This document shows, one piece after another, positions 40,750-51,570 of a stretch of DNA of 64,000 nt. The position numbers and the translations under genes are program-made. Position 1 is the first letter of the stretch; every line of letters starts with the position of its first letter. The stretch lies in assembly GCA_026874595.1 (NCBI GenBank), contig CM049310.1, positions 38,145,558 through 38,209,557 on the forward strand. The letters run 5' to 3'. The notes under the pieces were generated by a model that saw nothing but the letters and a program-made list of their open reading frames with translations, was not told the origin of the DNA and did not search any database. This DNA is from Sipunculus nudus. Taxonomy: Eukaryota; Annelida; Sipuncula; Golfingiida; Sipunculidae.

Positions 40750-40961
40750 GTCAAGACCCAGATCGGGTTTTGGGCTGGAACATTGCTGGATCAGATCCTG
40801 ATCTGGATTTAGGTCGGACTGAATCCCATTCGGGATCTGGTCTGGACCAATCGGGAATTGGTCCATCCAGATCTCAATCAGGATTTGGTCCAGCCTAAAT
40901 CCCAATCAGTATCTGGTCTTGACCAATCGGCCAGTGGTCAAGATTGGGTCTGGGCCTTGAC
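40750..40961. mobile_element. 212-bp inverted-repeat element built of ATCTGGTC/GACCA words
   Basis: GTCAAGACCCAGA (40750-40762) is matched in reverse complement by TCTGGGCCTTGAC (40949-40961) with one mismatch. The interior is a mosaic of ATCTGGTCTGGACCAATCGG-type segments and their complements, several of them imperfect palindromes. It is much higher in G+C than its flanks. No coding frame. It looks like a foldback or MITE-type element of unknown family. Confidence 0.6.
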
Positions 40962-43389
40962 ATATATATTTACTCTTGTTCAATTTTATCAAATCATATA
41001 CGACTCTTAATCAAAGGTTCATTGAGGTTGTGGCGTCTCATGCAGTTCAGGGCTATAATAAACAGCTCACACTGTGCTTGCTTCTTGACTTGTAATACAA
41101 CTTGAGTTGTAACTCATGCCATGGTGCCTGGAGACTTTGGTATTTAAAGGCCATCATGATTCTAGTTTACCTTATATCTCCTGATTTTATTATGATTCAT
41201 GATTAAACTATATCACTCGGTATAATGATGTGGGCTATTTTTAGTTTTACCCCACAGTAGGGGTGCAGATCTATTAATAAAACAGTAATGTCATGTGATA
41301 CTGTCAAATGTCTGTCATTAAAAACCATTGGAACCTTGTGAAAAAGTAATCTGGCTTCACTGTAAGTGATGTACTTTGTGTACTCAGGCTGATGATTGGT
41401 GTAAGTGATCTTTGGGATTTTAAACTGTCTGATTAAAGATGGAAACATTCATTTAGATGTTGTGGCATAATAATCATATTTCATATAATGAATATTTAAA
41501 ATATCACTGAATGGTAGTGTCATCCTTTAGTTTTTTCCCATATCATGTTGTAAAGGATTTATGTAAAATGATGAAATAATATGGCAGTATAGAGAGAAAA
41601 ATTACATGTCGTCAACATTTTTATTTGGTAGTTTGAGTATGAAAATGATAAAAAACACGTTTTACAAAGATAAAATATCACTTTTTTTAGAAAGAAATTT
41701 TTTTAAGAAAATCACAATTATAAAAATAAAACAAGTTTTATAAATAAAAAATGAATTTAAAAATCCTAAGTGAAATATTTGACAGAAATGTCTTACTTAA
41801 CTTAAGATATTGTAAAAAGTACATGGCACATATACCATATAATGTGAGAAACTTGTAAAATGCTTGGGCTAGTTGTTGGAATACCATGTCATATGCAACA
41901 GTAAGGAATACTAAGAAGGAAGCCAGTAGCGCTGGTGAAGCCATGAAGTGTGTCCTCTTTCGGTAGACCCAGTGATGCCTAGGTCTTTTCAGGGTTGGTA
42001 TCAAGGGAGCTGCAAATTGACTCAGATTTTTGTGACAGAGTCTTAGCCATGAGACTGGGGATCAATAAAAATGGCCTGCACCTGGGCATTACATGTATAG
42101 GATTTTATGAATCACAGCATTTTTACCAAACATGGCACGACAGATCCTGTCACTTGGCATTTGAGACTGATGGGTGTGATCGGCCTAAATGACTGCGTTT
42201 GATGTGAACCTGTATAGCTAAGCCAATTGAGTGACAGTAACTGCGTCTCCCTGACATCTGAAAAACTGTTCATCTATTTATAGGTCCATAAGATCCACTT
42301 TAACAGCAACGGAAAGACTCAACAGCCATTTGTTAACGATTCTTGCTGGGACCACTTACCGGTGATTTGAACAGTGTCTACATGAATCCTATAACAATTA
42401 AACCTTATTTCATGGACCCTTATCCTGAACATAGGATCTTCATTAATTTGAAGGCAAATGACTTGTATATACTGTTGTTGATTTTTTTTAATGTTTCACA
42501 ATATTAAATTTTTGCACAATTTGTGGGTTTTTAGTTTCTACAAAAGAAGGACCTAAAAACTCTAAAAAGTAACTGAACTACCTTGATTTTCTGAGAACAA
42601 TTCAGTGTCATTATATCAGGTTGTTTCATGATGAATGCTTTGACATATTTCCTTGTACCAGTGTGTTTTGAAATCATCACAATGTACTATATTCAGCCTA
42701 ATAAGCATCCTCAAATTTATTGTCAATAAGGCTCCTTCATGATTTTGATGGTGCCTGACAAGGTGCTCATAGTACGTTATCTATAGTTGTTACCCTTTCA
42801 TCCATATATGGTCATATATATCAGTCCTTTAGGTATATTTCTGTAGAAATGATGACCATTAATACAAGAATCAGATTAGACATCTCAGATACGCTGATCT
42901 TGATCAACATCACTCGGATTTGCAGTCATTCAGATTAAGTTTTTATCCACAAAAAAATTAATATTATTCATAAAATTATTTCATGTTAGGTTAAGATAAT
43001 CAGATTCTTTAATTTGATACTTTTTTTAATTCAAGGTCACCTCTCCCTTCCATATTTCAAAAGACCATGTTTATTCATAATTCTGAAGTTTGACAGACTG
43101 TTGGTAGAAATGTTTTTCCTGAATGATAGAGTCTTGGCTTCATATCCAAGACAGACGGGACGTTAAGAATATTTAAATTTTTTCTTAACTCTTTTACATC
43201 ATGTGACTGGTTTGCCTTGGTCAGGGTAATGTTGGGATGCTCTGCTTCTATTTATAAAGTGCATGATAAAAGCCAAAAATAGTCAACATAACCCCATGCC
43301 TTGTATTAACTTTCATGGGGATGAAAAATAGCTGTGTGCTGCCACAGAAGGAACTAATGGCATAAAAGCTTTCTCTTCATTCTATCAGC
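40962..43389. other. Non-coding stretch
   Basis: A+T-rich sequence. No supported exon, RNA gene or bounded repeat. Confidence 0.45.
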
Positions 43390-43823
43390 GGAACAAAAGC
43401 CGGGCATCATGGGAAGTCGTGACAGATGCCGACTTGTCACTTCGCTGGCGGAACTGGACCCCCGTCAGCCCTCATCAAGACCTACACCCGCCCACTGTAT
43501 GCCATTCTTTGTCTGAGGGGGTTTCCACAATAACGGAACGCATGATTGCTCGGCTATTATGGGCTCTCTATTACAGAGTGATTTCACCATTCCGCTTACA
43601 TGTGTAGGTTTCGGTCACTGGTGTATGTCATGTTTATGTGTATACATGAGTGCGTGTGTGTTATCTGTATATATATATAAGATGATATATAATGTGTTCA
43701 TGCCACTTCGTGGTACTGCGTGAAATGGACTATTAAATACGTCATGTCCTGTTTCCTTAATAAACAATAACTCCTACTTCTGCGTAATTCTAATTTTCTT
43801 GTTTATCTCATACGTTGACCAGA
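43390..43823 (+). promoter_or_regulatory. Candidate promoter/5' UTR region of the + strand gene
   Basis: 43390-43610 is conspicuously richer in G+C and CpG than the surrounding tens of kilobases. It lies directly upstream of the putative start exon at 43824. An in-frame TAA at 43791 means the protein cannot extend upstream of that ATG within this exon. No TATA box was identified with confidence. The small frames in the patch (for example 43419-43607) carry no recognisable motif. The patch could instead be a non-coding first exon. Confidence 0.35.
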
Positions 43824-43830
43824 ATGGCAG
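43824..43830 (+). CDS. Putative first coding exon A (Met-Ala), alternative start
   Basis: ATGGCAG is followed by a strong donor (CAG|GTAAGA, donor at 43831). The exon ends after one base of a codon (phase 1). The next supported exon, at 50181, begins with AG after an acceptor, so the split codon becomes GAG and the protein would begin Met-Ala-Glu-Val-Asp. An in-frame stop lies at 43791, and a CpG-richer patch lies immediately upstream. A 7-base coding exon cannot be recognised by composition, so the call rests on phase, splice signal and context. Another upstream exon in the same phase could replace it. Confidence 0.35.
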
Positions 43831-44797
43831 GTAAGAGGTGCTTCTCTTATATCAGACAAATCAATTCAAGCTGTATCTGGTGTTATCATTATACACTATT
43901 TATCTCAGTATTCCTACATGAAGACCATCTGGCCTGGAACTAGTGTAACTGAAAAATGTGTATAGGTAGTTGAATGTTCTAACATCTTTTTCATGTGTAA
44001 AATTAAGCCTGACCATTTTGAGCTATAGTATGCTTAAATATTTGATGTGAAGTGGAATGTCTAAATTTTGAGCAAATTATTTAATGACTACTAGCCATTT
44101 ATACATTAATGAAATAGTAAACAAGTATGATATATGTGACTTATTGTGTAACTGATCATGTGGTTTTAAATAATGCGTATCATTAATGTATGTACTGTCA
44201 TGTAGTTGTTTATTAATATCTGTGTGCATTATGTAAGTCATAATTAATGTGGTTTACTGTAAACCCCTTATATAACCCATGTAACATACCTTTAAGGCAT
44301 ACCACTGAAGTGGTTAAAATTAATCCATGCCATGTTTATGTCCATATTTTTAAGAGAAAAAGGGTGTGTATTAACCAGAGAGAGAGAGAAACCTAGAGAA
44401 AGCAGAAATCTTTTATTTTCATGGTTTCCAAATGTAAGAAACAAGCCTTACATCACAGGTTATAATGGGAGTCATGTGGTATAATGTACTTGGTTACACA
44501 GAAATACAAAAATAACACACGGTCAGTAAAAACTATCCTGATGAATGATCAGGTGCGGTATAATCATAGTTTCCCATATGTGATATAACAAGAAGGCAGT
44601 TGCAGAAGTCGTTATCTGTGATGACATTATCATCGAAACAGGACGCTGACAAAATTACTTGGCAGATGCTATATATAACTGCTCAGATGGGGAAATGGCC
44701 TTATACGCTTTTGTCACTAACTATACAAATTTGTATTCAGAAAAAATTTACTGATTTCTTGATTTTATGTTCAGTATATGTATTTTTTAAAAAAACT
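43831..44797 (+). other. Intron, first part
   Basis: A+T-rich intronic sequence of the gene model, with a short GA tract near 44380. No other feature was recognised before the hairpin at 44798. Confidence 0.35.
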
Positions 44798-44871
44798 TTA
44801 TTGGAAGACATCTACTTAATCTACATCTAAAATCAATTATTTTGGATGAAAATGTAGATGTCTTCCAATAA
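44798..44871 (+). ncRNA. Long hairpin, miRNA-precursor-like, miR-7-type seed
   Basis: TTATTGGAAGACATCTAC (44798-44815) is the perfect reverse complement of 44854-44871. Inside it, CATCTAAAAT (44824-44833) pairs with ATTTTGGATG (44839-44848) through one G-U wobble, around a 5-base loop, with an asymmetric internal loop between the two stems. The size (74 nt) and shape fit a pre-miRNA. The 5' arm contains TGGAAGAC, the same first eight bases as animal miR-7, but the rest differs, so it is not an ordinary miR-7 ortholog. A small foldback transposon is an equally good explanation. Confidence 0.35.
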
Positions 44872-47800
44872 GAGTGGATTTAGAAATAACACACATTTAC
44901 CAAAACTTTTAAACAGATTTACATTCAAATTTAATGTGAGTAATTATGTGATCAGTTACATTTCCTTTCTTTTAATCCCTCTTTTCCTCATTCACTAATT
45001 GTTGAACTGACTAGTAAACAAATGCCATTTGAGATACGATATTAATTGTGATCATGAATACCAAATTCAATTTGACCCCTGATGCTTTGAGGTTGTGGTA
45101 TTGTCTGTTTGTCTGTCTCTCTGTTTGTTGTGTACATAACTTTAATCATTATCAAATTAAATTGTGCATGTGTCAAATCTTTGTACTTTTCTGCACACAT
45201 GAATTATTCCTTTATTTTTGGGTCAAAATGTATATACATGTACAAATGAAAATGTATCCTTTTGTTAGTCAAATCATGAACTAGGACATGAACTCTGAAA
45301 TTAAGATAAAATTTTCTGGCATCCTTTCTAGTCACAGTTTCATTCTGTACATCTTGGTCTTGATAGTCTAGTGTAGTGTAGTCTGGTGGTCTAGCTTTGT
45401 CTTAATCAATGTTTAGACATAAAAATATGACAATCGTATGAACAAAACATTTCCCTTAAAATTTAGACACCTTCTGTGCATGTTGTGTGGCTATAAATCA
45501 GAAATTCCATTTTTTTCTGGAATTCCGTAATTCCATTTTTTTTAAAGATAGTGATTGATATTTCCAGTGATTGCTCTTTCTTATACTGTGTTATTGGGTG
45601 CACTCTCCTGTGGCATCGTATTCAGTAAACTTAATCAGATGGAAGTTTAGTTGACATCACCAGCGGATGCTATACAATACACCATACAGGGGGGTCTGTT
45701 GCTAAAATTAGGGGTGTGATCTGGTACCCCATCAGGGGGCGGGGTGGGTCACAATGATGTTAATTAAATGTTCAGCTCATCAGGTGATTAAATTATTGGC
45801 TAGGTCCCACTGATTTATTTATGACCCATGAATACTTGTGGCTGGTCAGCTTGATCTTATTTAAACAAGCTCCTAGCATGAGACTGTCTGTGGAGCTCTT
45901 AAAATTACAAAAGTGATGAAAATTTAAAAGACATTTTGACAGTAGGCTGCTGCTGTGCAGGTTGTTTATAAATATATATTATATATTAGGCTTTGAAGTC
46001 ATTTATTAACAAGGTGCATAATAAATAGTAACTTGATCATGGACATTTATTCATATTAATTCCACTTACCCACTGCCTGAAAAAAGTGTATTTTACCAAA
46101 ACCAGGCACTGATTTATAAATTCACATATGTAAGGCATTGTAATGACTAAAATGGACTAAAATTTTCTGAGCAAAAGCAGGTGGCCCAGCAAATTTGCTG
46201 CGAATCTTTCAAAAGAGTCACAGTCTCATATATGCAGTTATCACTTTCATATTAAAAAGACCCTCAACAAATCCAATATCTGGTCATGCGGCCACTCATG
46301 GCTGTGGCTATAACTGGGTTGATGCAGACACTTAAAGAAATGGCAAACTGGTGACCAGCATCATTTTTCTCTAGCAGAAGTGCTGTCCTGTTATATATAG
46401 CATTCCTCGTTAACAGCTCAGGTGGATAACTAAGCCATTTATGGGCTTCTGTGAGTCTCTTGAAAAATAATGATCCCTCTGATTGGAGAGTGAGTGCAAC
46501 CTGCCATTTTTAGCTCACTTCCAGCTGCCAATTACAGCAAATTAATTGAGTGACTACAGCAGCACAGTGAGTGTATGTTGTTTAAAGAATGTCTGCTCCT
46601 CATTTATTATTGTCAGAATCTGAAGTTGATGATAATAGGACATAATTCAGGTAACACGTTTTTGTATGGAACTCATATTACATTATTACTAATTTATCAG
46701 GACAGACATTTTATGAGCAAATAATTCACATCACTAAGGTTCAACTGATCACCAGAATAAGGTTACTTCAGTATACTGGGATCTGCTTTTCCTTTCACAA
46801 ACAAAATAATACCTTACTAAATAGTGTCTCAGCAAGGAAGAAAACTGCAATGAGTGACTGTGTTCACCTGAGTAGCTTTGAGATCACACAGTATAAATAT
46901 ACTTATCAATAGTATAAAAGAAAGGACTCCTTTTCATAACATAGGCATAAATGAGATCTCACTGATTTCATTTGTGCTCAATAGGTGCACATATTTATGT
47001 TGAATCACTCATAGCATGTTTTCATTTTCCTGTTGGACCACACATCAAGTAATGGAATCTGAAAAGTCCTCTGTGCAGGCTTGTCATGGGCCAACACTGA
47101 GACACAGATGTAAACGCCTCATTCATGTCAATTTCACAAATCAATTTCAATTGTGGAAAGATTCACTTTTGCAAGCTGTGGTTTTATGAAATGAATTAAA
47201 ATGAATGTAATATGAACATAGCATACATAAAGAGAGCCCAATTGGTTGTGACTGTCAAAATATAACATTTGTTGATTTCTTTCCTGTTTCCTGGTGACAC
47301 GGTTGTCATATGTCAGGCTACCACTAATGCATTTATACCAACATTTTCATGAATTCAGCCTCCTCACCTGCCTAGGTTACATTAGTTTTATTAGCCCTTG
47401 GTGAGACTGCAAGTGTTAATTTGTATAACATTGAGCCTGACAGTTAATTATTGGTCATTATCAGTTATATATAGATTCAGCTCACTTGACAGATATTATA
47501 ATTAATATTTTATTATATGGTTATAACAATGTGTTCAGCTGAGTTATAATTTAATTATCATGTGTCAATGATTATATATATCAGTCTTGATATGAAAATA
47601 TTCATTGTGATTTTAACATGTCCTTTATAAATAAAAGTTTAGGATATAGGAACATTTGGTTATTTTTGTGAATCTTTTCTTTGTGATGTATACATTTTTG
47701 ATAACAATGATAATTGAATTTTTTTAAGTTATTATAATATTATTTTTATTTTGTCTTTGAGCAAAATTTACCAACACAGTCCTATACATACACAACGCAA

Positions 47801-50180
47801 CTCTCTTAAAAACAACAAAAAACATTTAAATACCTGCTAATATTCAGGTTGAAGTAATAATACTATTGAAAATGGAGTCTGTCCAGTCTGTTATATTTAA
47901 TGATTTTAATTTTGTTGATATTACTGATAATAATAATCATCATCATGGTCATCATCTGCATCAAAAGTTTGTAATACTAACAGGAAAAAAACAATAACAT
48001 GAAATGCAGATGAAAGGTTTTATGTCAGGCTAGTGGAAAATCTGAATGATAGACTGGCAATACTGGGTATAATTAGGCCCACATATATATGTTAACACTT
48101 CTCGTGAATGCAAATAGATGTATTGGTTACAGCCATGAAATATTGAAAGTAATAGTGACAGGAGATGATAGCAGATGTCAAAGTGAAAGTAACAGTAAAA
48201 TAAACTGGAATGTATGTAGCCATGTTAGTCTTTCAGTGTATAGATAACAGGATGAAGACGCCTTAGTGTTGACTAACTGTCAATAGTAATATGGACTGTT
48301 ATTATATTTATATGTCACAGACAAGATTGTATATATGCCTGTTTGCATATGATAACATGACAGGATTTAGAGGGCCTGTAGTTGTCTTTGTTGTGGAGGG
48401 GATGTGGTTTGGAGGTGATCGTGTTATGATATCCTTTTGCTCTGTGTCCCGTACCCTGCCCAGAGGCTTGTGGGTAACCTTCCACGGTAACCGCATTTCC
48501 TTCATCTGTTAACCAGTGAATGTAATGGGGATGTGAAAAAGGATTTCGTGATAGTAAGGCATGATGCCTGTATTGGGCCAACCCTGGCTCTTGTTTTGAC
48601 TAATGTATTGTTTTTGTGTCTGCGTGAGCTTTTATCTTCTCATAATAAAGCTGATCTTTTGTTGATTTCATGGAACTGAATGTGATTGGAATATATATCT
48701 GACTGCCATGCTATTTTACTGGTTTTGATGTCAGTAAAAAAATCAATCCTTGCAAAAGAAAACCTCTTTGCACTGATATTGCCTGTTACAGCCTGAGGCC
48801 AGTGAGGGGATATTTGAATAAATATTCTTAGGTGTGTGGTTTTTTACCATATAAACAGCAGCTGCCTCTGATAGATTTTGAAAAACTCTTAATACTGAAA
48901 CATTTTAATAAATATCTGTAAAAGTCAGCAACAAGTCAACAGCAAATTTAAAAACTTAAACAGTATACCAGTGCAATGGCATTACTGTAATAGTAAAATG
49001 ATAAATAGCACAACTGATACTACTAATAAAAAAATGACTGTAAGTGAAACATATGTTGATTGGTACATCAGATGCATGCACATATTAAATGTGTTGTGGT
49101 ACTTATAATGGATGAGGAATTTTAGTATATGTGGTCATGTCAGACAGAATGACATGGTTAATGGTGCTGTATAAACAGTAATATTAATTTTTAATATGAT
49201 GCTAGCGCATATATTTTACAGAGTGATAAATTTTAAGACAGCCTATATATAGAGTATACCGCAGTCCCTATAAATTTACAGTATAATTTACTGCCATGCC
49301 AACAGCAGTGATATGTCCTCTAATATTACATTATAATGAAACAAATATTAGGAAAAGAAATATTTTACAATTCACAGCTTAAGTAATATAAATACAGTAG
49401 TACTATTGCCAAACACCATTTTTCTGACTGTCTGTTTGTTGTCTGTGGTGTGGTGTAATAATTATAAAGTAACCATATTCTCCCTTTATGATCATGTGAT
49501 ATACACCTATTAATGATGATAAAACAAACTATATGCCCTGTCAGAGCTTCATATATCACAAGCTCAGCTGGCATAGTGGGAAACCCATCTGCAACCAATC
49601 TGTGCCTACACTACTGGTATTTCTAGTACATGCAGATGTCAAAAGAATTATCAAAGCCGAGCAGATGAGCTTATGTACACAAGTTCATGTGAAACAGGAT
49701 TGTTTTTTATCCCTTATACTTGATCTGTTCCCAGTGTATCATACAGTGAATTACATCCATGTGAAAAACTATTATAAGCAAGATTTAGTCAACAATGATC
49801 ATTCTTCAATGTGTGAAGTTTCTGTTCTATATAATAGTTTGTGTTGCCATCTCTTGAGAAGATGAGTAACAAATCTGAGTGAGTGCTTTCTGAAGCTGTA
49901 GAGAGAGACATCTAGTGGTGGAAGTGATTACAAATACTAACAATTTTCTTTGCAAAAGCATATTATGTTGCTCAAGAAGAAAAAGCAATCATTGATATAT
50001 TAATTAACAAACTAAGGGATTCCAGTGTTAAACACAGGGAATGAAGTAGATCCTTTTCAATGTAGAAATTGACATCACATGTGATGGAACCCTTCTATGG
50101 ATGGATTATTATTGACTGACAACATACAATATTGTGTGTAATATAATGTTGTTTATCAAAACACATTTTGCTTTTTGTAG
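44872..50180 (+). other. Intron, remainder; no further exons seen
   Basis: A+T-rich intronic sequence. A short ATC/ATA tract lies near 47928-47960. Two GGTAACC half-sites (near 48472 and 48485) resemble RFX half-sites in tandem. No splice-consistent coding exon was found. Confidence 0.4.
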
Positions 50181-50305
50181 AGGTGGATTATCATGCTGAA
50201 CAGCGATTGTTTGAGGAGGGCCATGTACCGCTGCCTATCTGGGAACCCCACTTCTGTGTGTTGTGTGATGAACAGAAAAAACTCAACCACTATAGATCAG
50301 AAAAG
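50181..50305 (+). CDS. Coding exon 2, unknown protein with PH-domain-like start
   Basis: The exon follows an acceptor with a T-rich tract (CTTTTTGTAG, ending 50180) and ends at a good donor (AAAAG|GTAAAT, 50306). It is 125 bases long, entering in phase 1 and leaving in phase 0, and is open throughout. The 41 codons after the split codon contain PLPIWEPHFCVLCDEQ and end in NHYRSEK. Balanced amino-acid use with W, H, C and charged residues is unlike the surrounding A+T-rich sequence. The pattern W-x-P-x-F-C-V-L followed ten residues on by Y resembles the first strands of a PH domain, which binds phosphoinositides or proteins at membranes. That assignment is tentative, and I do not recognise the protein. 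Confidence 0.75.
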
Positions 50306-50591
50306 GTAAATATGTAATACTATGTAAACACTAAAAGTTCTGTGTAATAACTCCTAAGTAAAGCAGTAAACCATGATTTGCAATGATACTCTTAAATATA
50401 TTTTGGCTAAAATTATATTCATCTCATAGGTAACTGTAAAATACCTTTACTCCTTCAGGGGTCTGGTTAAGGCTTGTAATATAGGCATAATTTCACCATG
50501 TCAGTGGTTAATGTAAATGTTGCATTGTATTTACTGAATAAAAGTGTATGAACATAGTGTTACAAAGACAAATTGTTGAGTGGAAAAATTC
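50306..50591 (+). other. Intron
   Basis: Intronic sequence between exon 2 and the tRNA-like relic. Nothing else was seen. Confidence 0.5.
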
Positions 50592-50668
50592 TGGGCCAAT
50601 CCGGGAGTTGAACCCAGGTCGGTGGTGCACAAGTCCAGCGAACCAACCGCTTTGCTATCAAAGCAAGC
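50592..50668 (-). repeat. tRNA-derived SINE head (minus strand), intronic
   Basis: On the minus strand the segment reads TGATAGCAAAGCGGTTGG (A box with D loop, 50643-50660). About 30 bases later it reads TGGGTTCAACTCCCGG (B box/T arm, 50601-50616). The A and B boxes are both close to the tRNA consensus and correctly spaced. The acceptor stem does not close clearly and the anticodon arm is weak, so a tRNA pseudogene or SINE head is more likely than a functional tRNA. It lies antisense in an intron. Confidence 0.6.
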
Positions 50669-51437
50669 TTCACTAGCGAGACAGTTCGGTCCGCTTTCAT
50701 GTCACCTTGTAACAATAGTATTATACTGCATATCTTTTTGTACCCATGAAATTGACCTTAAAAGCTCTTTTTTTAATTATTTCTATCATCCTCTCCGTAA
50801 GTTACCATTAAACTGTCATAACATATCACTCTTTTGCCATAGAATTATCAATACAATGTTTTCTCTTTAAATTTACAATAACATACTGTGTATATATAAT
50901 TAAAGTATCTTAACACTGTTTTATTTTTTAGTTGTATCCCATAAATGTTGCCATTTAACATTCCATATCATATCACCATTCGATCAAAGAAATCTAAGCT
51001 ACATGCATAAATTTTCTTGACGACAAACAATCTGTGAAATATTGAGAACATGCAGTGTTTCATTGTTAAATCTTTTTCTCCACCTTATGTTACCATTAAA
51101 CATATTATAATTTCCATATAACTGTAAATAATACATTGAAATATATGGCAGGCAGTGTACCATATGAAAATAACATAGGTCTTAGGTACCCTTCTATTAG
51201 TTGGCTATATTCTCCATCATGTAACAATTTAAGGTAAAACCTATCACAATAAAAAATTGGAACTGTAAACTGGCACTCCAGTACTCATAAGGGGATATTA
51301 CAGTATTTCATGTAGAAAGCTGATGTATACCTAAATTGCTATCAATATGTGAAATATCAAAACATATTACTTGTCATCATAGAAATTGATAAAGATACAT
51401 TGTTGCAATTAATCTGTTGTGAACCATATGTTACCAG
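50669..51437 (+). other. Intron, remainder before exon 3
   Basis: A+T-rich intronic sequence ending in acceptor TTACCAG at 51437, which has a weak pyrimidine tract. Confidence 0.5.
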
Positions 51438-51570
51438 GCAGCTTCTGAGGTCCCCACACCACGCTCCTGTATCAGTTTACGGCTGGACGGGAGCAAAGAA
51501 GAGTTTGACAAGAAGTGGGGATATGAGGCCCTGGAGAGCATAACAGAAAATACTCTACATTCCCCTTTAG
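51438..51570 (+). CDS. Coding exon 3 of the same unknown protein
   Basis: The 133-base exon lies between acceptor TTACCAG (ending 51437) and donor TTTAG|GTAAGA (51571). It enters in phase 0, matching the exit of exon 2, and leaves in phase 1. It encodes 44 codons including PTPRSCISLRL, DGSKEEFDKKWGYEAL and ESITENTLHSPL, with composition typical of real protein. Joined to exon 2, the motif PTPRSCISLRL falls where a PH domain has its P-x-x-x-I-x-L strand, which supports the tentative PH reading. The D-K-K-W-G-Y segment is distinctive and would be a good search query. The weak point is the poor polypyrimidine tract of the acceptor. Confidence 0.75.

Noticed and set aside
43419-43607. 62-codon frame, and an overlapping frame starting with ATG near 43410, as a first exon
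   Set aside because: The overlapping frame could end at a GTATGC donor, but joined to the exon at 50181 it gives TAG immediately. The other frame has no motif. The patch is better read as promoter or untranslated sequence.
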